A stretch of DNA of 64,000 nt from Paraescarpia echinospica (GCA_020002185.1 CM034538.1:65023740-65087739); one strand, 5' to 3'; positions 22,143 to 53,464 are shown, numbered from the stretch's first letter. Made by a program: numbers and translations. The notes: generated by a model not told the origin, from the sequence alone.

Positions 22143-23250
22143 CTAAGCATAATGGCCTCGAGGCCTATACTCTCTAGGCAAATCTGCGTTGTGCTCCACT
22201 GTGTGGACGTCACTAGCCCGGCTACCTGCCCTGGACCTGCTATTCTGCCTATAGGACACATTATCTCGTAATCGGCCTGCTCCGCTGCGAGATCTGGATC
22301 TGGGCCGATGTCCGTACTGAGGTTTGTTCTCGTCTAGTTTTCTGCGGAAACCTTTTGTTCGACACATGCTCTTCCAATGTCCCGTCTTTCCACAGGCCAA
22401 ACACTTTGTCTTGTATGCGGGACATCGATCCTGTGGCTTGGCGAGGTGGTACATTCCACAGGCCAAACACTTTGTCTTGTATGCGGGACATCGATCCTGT
22501 GGCTTGGCGAGGTGGTACGTTCCACAGGCCAAACACTTTGTCTTGTATGCGGGACATCGATCCTGTGGCTTGGCGGGGTGGTACGTTCCACAGGCCAAAC
22601 ACTTTGTCTTGTATGCGGGACATCGATCCTGTGGCTTGGCGAGGTGGTACGTTCCACATCATCGACATTGGTCATGTTTATACATTGAGTCAACGTTGTA
22701 ATGCTGCCCGATTCTATTAAACTGCGCCATATTTGTAGCACTCGCTTCGTGCGTACGGCATATAACAAGAGCGTCCAGTATTGTCAACTTTTCATCCTTC
22801 CCCAGCAATTTCTTTTGCACTTCGGGATATTTCACGCCCGATGTCAGCACTTCAATTGTCCGTTATTCCGATGACGCGGTGTCTTTAAAACGACATTGTA
22901 TTGCTTTACACTTACATCGCGTGTAAAAAATCATCGACGGATTCTTATTCTTGCTGTTGGTATCGCTGGAATTCAAGTCGGTGAATCCTGAAATTTTCAG
23001 GTGATTCGATTTGCGTAGAAATCTTATCCCATATGTTTTGGGGATCTTTTAGCTATTCTTCCGTCAGTTTCCATGTGTTGAACATACGGAGACCTTCGCG
23101 TCCCGACCACAGAATGATGTAACTGTGTTGCATTGCTGGTGTCGTCCGCTTTACCTTAAACAACATATCTGCGTTGTGTTTAAACTCTTTGTATGCTTGG
23201 ATGGATTGGGCGAAGCTTCTGCCATCATTATATCTCGTGGAACAACGCAC
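22143..23250 (-). pseudogene. Gypsy gag with expanded zinc-knuckle region
   Basis: The minus strand reads from SIQAYKEFKHNADMLFKVKR and MFNTWKLTEE through a broken middle (22850-23050) to VLTSGVKYPEVQKKLLGKDE (22850-22790) and then the nucleocapsid. There CLACGKTGHWKSMC is a CX2CX4HX4C knuckle at about 22375-22335. It is preceded by four tandem 66-bp units encoding CGTYHLAKPQDRCPAYKTK. The N-terminal half has stops and frame changes. Gag packages the element RNA, and its knuckles bind nucleic acid. It lies upstream of protease, as usual. Confidence 0.8.
22390..22655. repeat. 66-bp tandem repeat of the gag zinc knuckle
   Basis: About four nearly identical units of 66 bp (+ strand TCCACAGGCCAAACACTTTG, then TCTTGTATGCGGGACATCGA, then TCCTGTGGCTTGGCG). 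The unit length equals 22 codons, so the gag frame is kept. All six frames stay open for long stretches, which explains the overlapping frames here. Confidence 0.95.
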
Positions 23251-23827
23251 AAGGGTCTAGGTTTATTTACACTACTGCAGTCGTCACACTGAAGAACGGG
23301 GCTCATGTGTTACAGTCAGCTGATTTCGACCAAGTCTGTGCCCTGGCAATGTTTACATTCCGGGCTGTCCGTTGGTTGGACTAAGCGACGCCATTATCGC
23401 CATATGCATACGTACTGTCATACATCTTGTCCGGCTGCTCCCGCGGGGTTTCCGATAACGCGGGGCGGTCGAACTTGTCAGGCCACACGTAGTCCACCCG
23501 TTTGGGGGGTCATCTGCGTCATTGCGTGTCGGGGTGTGCGATATCCGATGTCACCGTTAACTTAGCCAAAGCAGAGTTTAACCAATACTTGAACCTAGCC
23601 GAAGCAGAGTTCAGCTAATGCTAGAACCTAGCCGAAGCAGAGTTCGTGGACCTAGCCGAACCAGTGTTCCAACAAACAGGCAGTGTGCATTGTTCATCTT
23701 CCCGTTGTCACGTACTTGCGGGCGATCAGACGAGTCGTCTACAATCTCTTTTTCCCGTCAAGTATAACTTCCAGGACCATGAAACATATTTCTGCATGGT
23801 CCTGGTCATAGCTGCCACAATTAAATG
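23251..23827 (-). other. Gypsy leader between 5' LTR and gag
   Basis: On the minus strand the LTR is followed by CATTTAAT then TGTGGCAGC, a possible tRNA primer site. Further on, about 23560-23660 has four copies of a roughly 30-bp unit with CCTAGCCGAAGCAGAGTTC (+ strand). No reading frame is convincing. Confidence 0.5.
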
Positions 23828-24007
23828 TGTTCATGATGACAACAGGCTGCATGATGATACTTATATACTGTATATTTAATGAGAACGAGAACTACACGTG
23901 TGTCGGCTTAATGCACGACGCTACAAGAGTGCGTGAATATGTCACAATCTAGGTACATTTATTACTACGCGTATTACTATCACGCTAATAAATGTAGTGC
24001 TATAACA
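23828..24007 (-). repeat. 5' LTR of the gypsy element
   Basis: A 180-bp direct repeat of 9618-9781. On the minus strand it begins TGTTATAGCACTACATTTAT and has TATATAAGTATC as a possible TATA region. It ends GAACA. It includes about 15 bp absent from the 3' LTR copy. Confidence 0.8.
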
Positions 24008-24196
24008 ATATAAGCGTCACCAGTCGACTGTGCAGATCAATGAAAAAAATGCGCCTCACATTTATGCTGTGTTAAGATCGTCTGTGCACTGTTCGACTCC
24101 GATGACAGTTCAAACCCTTCTTATATCAACGTTGACAATACTGTTGTATTACAATGATTACCGTGTGAGTCTTTTATTGCTGCGATCCCGAAAACT

Positions 24197-26065
24197 ATGT
24201 CATCTTCAAAAAAGAAACGTTCAACTGATACTTCTGGCAAAAGATTGTTCGATGACAATTTGGAGCATGAGTTCTTTTTTTGTTATCACGAAAACGATCA
24301 AAAAGCCATATGTTTTATTTGCCGCAATAGCATCGCTGCCATGAAGAGGGTCAAAGTGAAACGACATTACGACTCGAAATATAAGACAGATTTTGACAGC
24401 GGTTACCCGGATAACGGTGAGCGGCTGAAGGAGTTCAAGAAACGCTTTGATGCATATGTGGGCGAGGCGAAGCAAGCGAGTGTCGGTTTTTGCTCAAGGT
24501 GCGAGTCATCTCAACGAAGCTAGGTATAGCATTTGCCATTCCCTTGCGCAACACCAGGTGCCATTCTCACGCCGAAGTGTTCAAGACAGCTTTCCTGGCT
24601 GGTTCCGAAGTTATGTTTGCGGGTTTTCCAAACAAAGAGAACATTGTCGAACAGATTAGCGAACTGCCGCTTTCAGCCGACACGTGTGTTCGTCGCTATG
24701 ATGACCTGAGTGACGACGTCTTCAAGCAACTATTGACTAAGCTGCGAGCCTGGCCTGCTTGGTCGATTGCACTTGGCGAGAGCACAAGCAGAAATTATAT
24801 TGCTCAGCTGCTGGTATCTGTGCGATACTTCGACAATGGCGTTTCGGAAGACTACCTGTGCCTTATTCCATTGAAAGGCACAACGACAGCTGCGGACATT
24901 TGCAATTCATTACTGCAATTCGGTGAAGAGAACGAGTTAACATGGGACAATCTTGTTTCAATTTGCACGGATGATGCCCCCAAGTATGATTGGACGTCGA
25001 GCTGGATTCGTTACGTTATTCCGACAGCAAATCGGAAAGCCGAACCTGCTTTCTTATCATTGCATTATTCACCAGCAAGCTTTGTGTGCAAAACGAGGTT
25101 GCGGCCTTCAGGAGACGATGCGAACTGTTGCTAAGATCGTGAACTCATTCACGCCCGTGCTCTGAACCACCGAAGATTCCAGAATCACTTGGCCGCATTT
25201 GGCGCAGACGTAGCGATGTTCTGTTTTATAGCAGTGTACGCTTGCTCAGCATAGTTCTGGAGAGCTTTGTTGCACTGTTCCCTCACATCATCAGCTTTCT
25301 TGAAGAAATCGGGCTTTCTGCCCCTGAGCTGGACGTTCAGTTTCAAATTCAGGTCTCCATCTTAACAGACATAGTTGGACACATGAACAAGTTGAACATG
25401 TTGCTTCAGGGACGGGAGAAGCTGCTGTGTAGTCTGTACGAAACAGTAAATGGGTTTAGCGGCAAGCTTTCTATTTTCAAAGTTCACCCAGAGACTGGAT
25501 ACTTTCTGCATTTCCGGTTCACGAGAGATGCTTGCGGCGAAGACGATGGGCGCACGCAAGACGCCAAGCAGGTGCTTGTCGGTGTGTTGGAGAGTCTGCA
25601 GACAGCCTCCAATGAGCGATTCGTCGACTTCGTTTCTATCGATAACGTGTGTTGTTTTTTGCGAGTCCATTTACTGCCCAACCTGAAGTGTGTCACAAGT
25701 TGTCGCAGACGTTCGGTGTCGATGAAGCTGAATTGCAAGAAGACGTCATCGACTTCCAAGTTGTGTCGGGCTTGAAAGAAGAGTTTCTCGCTGAAAACGA
25801 CGACTTTGTGTTGTTCTGGTCTGCGAAAGTGCCGGTCCGATTCCTAACGTTACCAGAGGCTGCGCAAAGGTTCCTAGTTCTCTTTGGTAGCACGTGGTCG
25901 TGTGAATCGGGAATATCGGCCATGAATCATATCACGAACCCACTTCGGGGCCTATTGACGGACCATGCGATTGGATGCGCTTCTGCGACTATCGAACTCC
26001 CCTCTCGCTCCAGGATTCAGTCGATTATTGAAGAACATGCAACACCACCCTTCTCACAAACTTGA
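24197..26065 (+). pseudogene. hAT transposase (GTF2IRD2/ZBED5-like), decayed
   Basis: The protein starts MSSSKKKRSTDTSGKRLFDD and has a Cys-Cys/His-rich N-terminal finger (CFICRNSI, then KRHYDSKY). It moves through frameshifts into the frames at 24490-25134, 25242-25775 and 25649-26065. Recognisable blocks are VRYFDNGVSEDYLCLIPLKG, GRRAGFVTLF, SYHCIIHQQALC and the C-terminal FGSTWSCESGISAMNHI, which is the hAT dimerisation region. At least three frameshifts and several stops make it non-functional. The family includes domesticated vertebrate relatives, but nothing here suggests domestication. Confidence 0.85.
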
Positions 26066-26292
26066 TCTTGTCGGTGTGCTGGACAGTCGTCATTGACAGT
26101 GTATTTTCTAAATATGACTTTTAGAGAGTGTGATTTGTTAGTTGTTTAGATACATTTTATACAAACATAAATTGCTGATTTCGAGAACATATACACATAT
26201 GTATGTATGTGTTCTTTCCTTTATAATGTTGGCTCGCACAGATCTAGCTGGACAAAAAATGGCCCCTAGTTGAAAAAGTTTGACGAACGCTG

Positions 26293-26784
26293 TAATCTAA
26301 TACGTCTTTGATAGTACCTTCCACAAATGTGATCCCTCGTGAAGACGCCTAGCTATTGGCATTCCGGTCGCCTTGATATAAGGACAATGTGCAAATGCTT
26401 TTGAGGTTAGCCGATTTCACAGAATAGACATAATTTGTGTATAACCTGTACATCAACACCCTGCCAGTCAACAGCCCACTGTATTTACACGGTCAAACAG
26501 CCACTATATATCTGTGTGACCTGACCTGACAGAAGACAAAGGAACTGGGTACGGAGAACCACATGAGTAACAGGTCCTATATATTCATGAGTGGACGTGT
26601 TGCTCTTTCAAACAGAATGGAATGTCCATAAAAGGGGTGATGTATGTCACTGAATGTCACGAGAATAGCAATACATTAAACAACTTTTGCCTAGATGTTA
26701 CTCACTTGAAAATCACATAGTTGTGTACATCGATAAAGGAGAATTGATGTGGTTGAAGTAACCGGATGAGCTCTCCCAATCAGC

Positions 26785-26788
<4 letters not shown>
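26293..26788. other. Non-genic stretch, nothing recognised
   Basis: AT-rich DNA between the hAT right end and the GA microsatellite. No coding or repeat structure is seen. Confidence 0.5.
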
Positions 26789-26836
<48 letters not shown>

Positions 26837-26878
26837 AAGAGAAAGAGGGAGAGGGAGAGAGAGGGAAGAGAAAGAGAT

Positions 26879-26942
<64 letters not shown>

Positions 26943-26959
26943 TAACAGACATACAGACT

Positions 26960-26998
<39 letters not shown>

Positions 26999-27006
26999 GG
27001 AGAGAG
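26789..27006. repeat. (GA)n then (GACA)n microsatellite
   Basis: A (GA)n run at 26789-26870 passes into GACA repeats to about 27000, with a few interruptions. Long frames encoding Ser-Leu or Cys-Leu-Ser-Val repeats on the minus strand are products of the repeat. Confidence 0.95.
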
Positions 27007-27957
27007 ATATTTTGGCGCGCGGACGGTTTTAAGCTGGCCGGCGAGTCCGCGCTTACAATGCACACAAGAGTCTCTTTCAACAAGTGACGGTCATGTAGAC
27101 ATCTCAGTGTCGATATACATAGAAGTGTGTAAGCTGAATCTCAGTCAAAATAAAAAACACCTTATCAGTATGGAGACGAAACAATAACGAAACCGGGGTA
27201 TCAACGACGTTCTGGGTAAATTGCTTGGCTGTGATATAACTCATAATATATTTTTCTTAATCTGGATGGAGTATATATCATTACTTTTCATTCACGTTGG
27301 GATACATGTAGATATTTCTATACACGAACACCTTGTAAATGTGAATAGTATCAATACAGTATTACATTTAAAAAGGACTATTGCTACAATTGCTACATGA
27401 TTCCATTATTACACAGAACGAGTGCCCTAAAGAGCTCGCTACGTATTATACTATATAACAACATTCATACGGCTCAACATTAAACACACACACACAAACG
27501 AAACATCATGAAAACAATTGGAAACTTATTTTACAACCGTCGAGATGTAGTTACGTACGTGTCCACTAAGTGGCTAACCACCTCACCAGAGGGAGATCTC
27601 TTGTTGTCAAGTACGTAACGCCAGACTTAAATCGGGTGTGAAGGAAACTCTGTCTGACCGAGTTATTGACACATCATTCACTTGCGTTGACAGCGATATC
27701 ACTCCGCCGACACCGGGCAAAAGCGTTGAAACAACAAAAGGCGGATGTGGGTTTTATTTCGCTAGGACACGACGTCTTTGTCTCAGTGGAACCTTGCCTA
27801 ACTTCAGGACTATCAAATTTCAAAAGTCGTGCTGAGTGTTGTATGAGAGTGCGACATAATGGCAGTGGTAGTAGATGTAGCAGCAGCTGTGTTGATAGGG
27901 GTAGGGTAGCTGTAGGGGTAGTAGTAGCTGAGTTGTAGCGGTAAGTGTAGCGGTAAG
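27007..27957. other. Non-genic stretch, nothing recognised
   Basis: Short unconvincing frames only. The right end grades into the 12-bp repeat array. Confidence 0.45.
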
Positions 27958-29215
27958 TGTAGTGGATGCGTTAGGTGTAGTGGTAGGAGTAGTGGTAGGT
28001 GTAGTGGTAGGTGTAGTGGTAGGTGTAGTGGTAGGTGTAGTGGTAGGTGTAGTGGTAGGTGTAGTGGTAGGTGTAGTGGTAGGTGTAGCGGTAGGGGTAG
28101 TGGTAGGTGTAGCGGTAGGTGTAGTGGTAGGTGTAGCGGTAGGTGTAGTGGTAGGTGTAGCGGTAGGTGTAGTGGTAGATGTAGTGGTAGGTGTAGTGGT
28201 AGGTGTAGCGGTAGGTGTAGTGGTAGATGTAGTGGTAGGTGTAGTGGTAGGTGTAGCGGTAGGTGTAGTGGTAGATGTAGTGGTAGGTGTAGTGGTAGAT
28301 GTTGTGGTAGGTGTAGTGGTAGGTGTAGTGGTAGGTGTAGCGGTAGGTGTAGTGGTAGGTGTAGTGGTAGGTGTAGTGGTAGGTGTAGCGGTAGGTGTAG
28401 TGGTAGGTGTAGTGGTAGGTGTAGTGGTAGGTGTAGTGGTAGGTGTAGTGGTAGATGTAGTGGTATGTGTAGTGATACGTGTAGTGGTAGGTGTAGTGAT
28501 ACGTGTAGTGGTAGGTGTAGTGGTAGGTGTAGTGGTAGGTGTAGCGGTAGGTGTAGTGGTAGGTGTAGCGGTAGGTGTAGCGGTAGGTGTAGTGGTAGGT
28601 GTAGTGGTAGGTGTAGCGGTAGGTGTAGTGGTAGGTGTAGTGGTAGGTGTAGTGGTAGGTGTAGCGGTAGGTGTAGTGATACGTGAAGTGGTAGGTGTTG
28701 TGATAGGTGTAGCGGTAGGTGTAATGGTAGGTGTTGTGATAGGTGTAGCGGTAGGTGTAGTGGTAGGTGTAGTGGTAGGTGTAGCGGTAGGTGTAGTGGT
28801 TGGTGTAGTGGTAGGTGTAGCGGTAGGTGTAGTGATACGTGTAGTGGTAGGTGTTGTGATAGGTGTAGCGGTAGGTGTAGTGGTTGGCGTAGCGTTAGGT
28901 GTAGTGGTTGTGTAGCGGTAGGTCTAGTGGTAGGTGTAGTGGTAGGTGTAGTGGTAGGAGTAGCGGTACGTGTAGTGGTAGGTGTAGCGGTAGATGTAGT
29001 TGTAGGTGCAACGGTAGATGTAGTGGTAGGTGTAGCGGTAGGTGTAGCGGTACATGAAGTGGTAGGTGTAGCGGTAGATGTAATGATAGTGGTACCGGTA
29101 GGTACAGTAGTAGGTGTAGCGGTAGGTGTAGTGATAGGTGTAACGGTAGTTGTAGTGGTAGGTGTAGCGGTAGCGGTAGCAGTATCCATATCAATAGTAG
29201 AAGCAGTAGCCGCAT
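27958..29215. repeat. 12-bp minisatellite (GTAGTGGTAGGT)n
   Basis: About 100 degenerate units of GTAGTGGTAGGT with GTAGCGGTAGGT, GTAGATGTAGTG and GATACG variants. The period is a multiple of three, so several frames stay open: Val-Gly-rich on the + strand and His-Leu-Pro-Leu-rich on the minus strand. I read these frames as by-products of the array. Confidence 0.95.
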
Positions 29216-29260
29216 TAGTACCAATATCAGTAGTAGTAGTTGTCGTAGCCGTAGTCGTAT

Positions 29261-30190
29261 AAGGGTCACGGTAGCAGTAGCAATAATCCACTATCAATAC
29301 AAGTATCGATGTCAACGTCACTCCCAGGAGTCTTACCGTAGACGTAGTCGTATAAGGGTCACGGTAGCAGTAGCAATAATCCACTATCAATACAAGTATC
29401 GATGTCAACGTCACTCCCAGGAGTCTTACCGTAGACGTAGTCGTATAAGGGTCACGGTAGCAGTAGCAATAATCCACTATCAATACAAGTATCGATGTCA
29501 ACGTCACTCCCAGGAGTCTTACCGTAGACGTAGTCGTATAAGGGTCACGGTAGCAGTAGCAATAATCCACTATCAATACAAGTATCGATGTCAACGTCAC
29601 TCCCAGGAGTCTTACCGTAGACGTAGTCGTATAAGGGTCACGGTAGCAGTAGCAATAATCCACTATCAATACAAGTATCGATGTCAACGTCACTCCCAGG
29701 AGTCTTACCGTAGACGTAGTCGTATAAGGGTCACGGTAGCAGTAGCAATAATCCACTATCAATACAAGTATCGATGTCAACGTCACTCCCAGGAGTCTTA
29801 CCGTAGACGTAGTCGTATAAGGGTCACGGTAGCAGTAGCAATAATCCACTATCAATACAAGTATCGATGTCAACGTCACTCCCAGGAGTCTTACCGTAGA
29901 CGTAGTCGTATAAGGGTCACGGTAGCAGTAGCAATAATCCACTATCAATACAAGTATCGATGTCAACGTCACTCCCAGGAGTCTTACCGTAGACGTAGTC
30001 GTATAAGGGTCACGGTAGCAGTAGCAATAATCCACTATCAATACAAGTATCGATGTCAACGTCACTCCCAGGAGTCTTACCGTAGACGTAGTCCTATAAG
30101 GGTCACGGTAGCAGTAGCAATAATCCACTATCAATACAAGTATCGATGTCAACGTCACTCCCAGGAGTCTTACCGTAGACGTAGCCGTAA
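29261..30190. repeat. 93-bp tandem repeat, 10 copies
   Basis: AAGGGTCACGGTAGCAGTAG recurs at 29261, 29354, 29447 and so on to 30098, exactly 93 bp apart, and the units are almost identical. On the minus strand each unit would encode 31 residues including GVTLTSILVLIVDYCYCY, a hydrophobic stretch. This frame joins that of the 12-bp array to give an uninterrupted 803-codon frame (30224 to 27813). The near identity points to recent amplification. Confidence 0.95.
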
Positions 30191-30300
30191 CAGTTGCCAT
30201 TGCCGCAGGTGTTGTTGCAAACAAGTATTAGAAGCCACACAACTGCAGCGGCAGCAGCGGCAGCAGCAACAGTAAATGGAGTAGTAGTAATGGCTGTCAC

Positions 30301-31249
30301 GCTCGAAGCCCGAAGCCTTCAGGTAGGTTCCTCTACTTCTGCCACAGTGCCGTAGATATCGACAGAGACTTGTGAACTGCTAACACGCATTATGTTATCG
30401 GATCGGCTTCTCTGATTGCTGTCAAGTTCAAGAGTTTAATTCTAGAAGTGTGCATACTTTGAAATCTGGCAGTGTGCATACGATCTCTCCTTCTCTTTCT
30501 CCCTCCCCCATGGAAGCCTGCCTAGCTCCATGTGGTATGTACAATTCTGGGTGTACAATCTCTTCTCAGTTTGTCTACCTTAATCGATTAAATTATCAAG
30601 GTAAGTTGATAGTATCACTGACAGCAACTCTGCTAAAAGTGTTCGCATATTGTCATGTCACACTAAACTTTGTCGGAGTTGTTCCCAATCACAATCACAA
30701 TAATTATAGTCCCTTGGAAGGAGATTTGGAGTGTAGCAGCATATTAAAACAAATAAAACAAATATAGGCCTACATGCAATATGTACAAATAAAAATATAG
30801 TAATAAAAGTTATATCGGTTAAATGAGTTAAATATGATAAATAAATTAAATAAGTTACAAAAGTTAAACCATCTCTCAAATCACAGATCATCTCAGGCTC
30901 ATTCAGTGTCAGACTGGCAGGGAAGATTGGCAGAGATGGATGGAACAAAGGATAGTTACTCTGTTACAGTAACTGTCCATCAGTTACAGTGAGGGAGTTG
31001 AAAGCGGCGGCCAGAATGAAGCCGTTTATAGCATGGGAACAGAGGATGTTCGGAGTCGAAGGAGACCTTCCTTTACTTTCTCTCTGTCCATTGCCTGTAC
31101 AGATCCTCCCCCTAGTGACATTCGTTGGCATTTTACCCATGATAATGGGAGACTCCTTGACCTACATATATTTTATAATATAATATTTTGTTTCAACTTG
31201 TAAAATTATGAATTATGGTACGGTATTGTGGTCAATATATGCACACACA

Positions 31250-31341
<92 letters not shown>

Positions 31342-32162
31342 TATTACAGTAACAACCGACGTTCTACCATTAAATGTTGCATTTGTGTCGAGTATGCTAT
31401 TATAACAATCACAGGTATTGTCTGACGATACACTGTATCCTGTACATACAATATTGGCACTCACATACAATATTAATAATAAATTATTAATAACAAAATA
31501 AGCAAGACTGATTATAATCCGTTTTTAAATTGCGCACGAATGTTAAATACACTGTGCCACACAATAAATAAATCACAAATGTTGAATCACAGCGTAGTGT
31601 ACCACACTTGATGAACGCACATAAAAGCTAAACACAATGTGCATGCTTGAAGTAGTTGAGTTTCAGTTAGCCTTTTTCAGATCGCTAACTAGAGTCGTCT
31701 GTGAATGGACAGCCTCTGGATAGGCTTCAGTTGCGAGTGCAGTGATCGACGGGCAGAGACACGCCTACAGAGGATCCTATGAAACGTCAACAACAAGCCG
31801 GTATCGCATCTCGCGATGTCGACTGTTTAGAGTTTACCTCGAAACGTCGGATCACGAGTATTGTGTCAAAACAAGCGGCAGGTGATTTATCACGCGACAT
31901 TTTACCACATACTTCTCGGACCACGGCTGAGATAACCGTAAAACCGTCAAGCGACTAACGCGTGAAGTTTACCAAAGGTGCATCGCGAAACAGTTGAGGT
32001 AACATTCCCGTGGCAGACGGTTGTTGGCGAATAGACGCACACGAATCGATATAATTTATCAACGCCGTTTACGTAATTACCTAAGGCGGTAGTCATATAT
32101 CTTCCGTGACTTCAACGTTTCAGGAGTTTTGTCCACGTCGTAGGAAGTTTAAGGTGTGAACA
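30301..32162 (+). other. Region upstream of the aquaporin gene
   Basis: Holds a (CA)n run at 31240-31339 and otherwise no recognised gene. The 500 bp before the start codon (31660-32162) should contain the promoter and 5' UTR. An AT-rich box GATATAATTTATC lies near 32048. A possible acceptor, TTCAACGTTTCAG, ends near 32124, so a 5' UTR intron cannot be excluded. The start context AACAATGA has A at -3. Confidence 0.4.
31240..31339. repeat. (CA)n microsatellite
   Basis: About 100 bp of nearly pure CA about 800 bp upstream of the aquaporin start codon. Confidence 0.97.
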
Positions 32163-51589
<19,427 letters not shown>

Positions 51590-51593
51590 AAGG

Positions 51594-53460
51594 TAAATAT
51601 GTTTGCCTTTTGATCTGTAGTACGGTTGCATCACGTGAAATCATTATAACAAATTATTGTCAAATAGATATAATTGACACGACAACATCTCTAACATTTA
51701 TTCGTAGGGGAAGTTCGGGTAATCCATACAATCGTGAAAAGAACTGGATAACACTTCGAAGTTGAGTGATGGACTGATTGCTAATCCTGCATGCGGACAT
51801 TCCATTAAGCAAACCAAAATAGGTAAATTTCATACGTTAACACCCAATGCGATAAACTGCCACTGACAGAAAGTGGATGCTGAGAATTCCTAATTTTTCA
51901 TAGGAAAAATTTAATACATTGAGAACACGGGCGGTCATTCATAAACACATCCAGGCGTTTTATCCTAGGTCATAAACAAATTAAACAATTAATACCTATG
52001 AGATGCGTTTCGGGTAATTAGTACCTCTGGATGAATGTAGTAAATAGTACCATTGCTACTGAGGCATTTACATAGTTGAGTTGTGTTACGACCTTTTTCT
52101 GTGCCACGTTAATCAGAGAGTTCCTCGTAATTAGTTCGTGTATTAGTCATTGCACGTGCATGTTAATTTCAAGTATTTCTTAACAAAAATTTTCAATGCA
52201 ATTGTGCTGTAAATACAACATGTTTTCAACAGAAATGTAATGCGTGTGCCCATGTGAGCAACTGATGGTGATATGTATGCGAGTTATATCAGAATTAATC
52301 AATGCAATTTATTCTGTTATTACGAGTAGATATGGATTTGTACTGCGTAACGAAGTACTTTTTACCATCATGTCTGATAAAAAACACCGATTTGTTGTAT
52401 TTCGAAAAGTTGTTATACTTAAATATTATTTGTGGTGAGAATAGTTATTGGGTGTGTAAAGCAGTTAGGCAACTCTTTCTAATTAACCGTTTAGTAACGT
52501 TCTGTGGCGTTTAAAAAAATATTTATTCATGTTTCCTTACGAGGCACGAATTACCCGCCCGCTCCTCCACGTAAGCGTTTCTGCTGGGGGTGGGGGTAAT
52601 CAAATTATAACATTTGTAGTGGACTTATTATGTTGTTATTGTTATAATATTATATAAATATTCGTAAGCTGCCTAATATGTATAAATTATTATTATTATG
52701 TCACAATAAATGTTAAAAATAACTTATGCTTACACTTCTACAAAGGTGCTCATGCCAATGTACACCATTAAGCCTTCTAGGGTTTTCCCATAGAAAGCGT
52801 TATTGACGTGTCAAGATATTTTTTGTTATCCCATCTATTACCCTCTGTGTCACGACTCGGGTTGAAGAGAAACTCTATTTTGGACATTCGTAGCCTATAA
52901 AGTACTGCCACGCCTCTATTTTTTGGCTATCGGCTTCATGCCACTCATAACTACCATCGCTTCTTACAAAAAGTGCGGCACCTGTTATAAAGCTAAGACT
53001 TGCAATCTGAGCGGCACTACCATTTAAATAGTTTTAAAGAACGTGTGTGTGCAACATGAACAACATTTACTTATTTGATCACACTTGTTACCATATATAG
53101 GCCTAAATATGTCACTTTCACATTCGATAGGCTATTAGATAAATTATACGTTTGCAAAATTACCGGTCGCAAGCCCAGAGGAATAATAACGGTAGGACAC
53201 GCGGATAAAAATGTTCATCTTTGCGCCGTGTTACGTTATTGCATATTATGTTAACGAAATGTGTTGAGAAATGTAATACAAAGACATGCTAATATACTGG
53301 AAATTTGTATATAAAAGATTAACGATCTCAGAATGCAGCTTGAAAATCGTTCATTTTTGTGTTTTTGGTGCAATTCTGGTAGAATTAATGGAATTACATT
53401 GAGGAAAGAATTTTAAATAAAATTTCAACAAATGATTTATTACCCAGTTTAATAGCTTTT
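51594..53460. other. Downstream of aquaporin, nothing recognised
   Basis: AT-rich with no coding features. AATAAA-type signals occur (for example CACAATAAATG near 52705), but no polyadenylation site can be fixed. Confidence 0.4.
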
Positions 53461-53464
53461 AATT

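Larger units (their letters stand above)
9618..24007 (-). mobile_element. Gypsy-type LTR retrotransposon, defective, with nested insertions
   Basis: The two LTRs (23828-24007 and 9618-9781) are direct repeats that begin TGTTAYAG and end GAACA on the minus strand. A purine tract adjoins the 3' LTR. Between them, in gypsy order, are gag with CCHC knuckles, aspartic protease, part of RT, RNase H and integrase, all minus strand. The interior has been invaded by a LINE (9852-15182) and by a second LTR element (15951-19751). The copy is dead: the RT core is missing, stops and frameshifts are present, and the integrase is split. Flanking 5-mers (GAATA and ATATA) match only in part as a target duplication. 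Confidence 0.75.
9087..26292 (+). mobile_element. hAT-type DNA transposon split by nested insertions
   Basis: The left end begins CAACGTTCCGCAAAC at 9087. The right end read in reverse is CAGCGTTCGTCAAAC, ending at 26292; 12 of 15 positions match, as for hAT termini. A decayed transposase lies just inside the right end (24197-26065, + strand). Removing the gypsy element at 9618-24007 leaves about 2.8 kb, a normal hAT size. The expected 8-bp target duplication is not evident (9079-9086 against 26293-26300), so pairing these two ends as one copy is an inference. The left end carries TGGCCCGCGGGCC-type motifs seen near the ends of many animal hAT elements. Confidence 0.55.

Noticed and set aside
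22377..22768. Several overlapping 100-140 codon genes
   Set aside because: All come from the 66-bp repeat, whose length keeps every frame open. Only the minus strand gag frame carries zinc-knuckle motifs.
9079..26300. 8-bp target duplication of the hAT element
   Set aside because: TTTTAATA and TAATCTAA do not match convincingly, so the ends were paired on TIR similarity and size only.
26691..27083. Ser/Leu- or Cys-rich secreted protein
   Set aside because: Translation of (GA)n and (GACA)n on the minus strand.
27962..28915. 317-codon Val-Gly protein on the + strand
   Set aside because: Pure by-product of the 12-bp repeat.
27813..30224. 803-residue protein gene on the minus strand
   Set aside because: The open frame follows from 12-bp and 93-bp periods without stops. 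There is no splice, promoter or domain support. Reported as a repeat and only as a question in findings.
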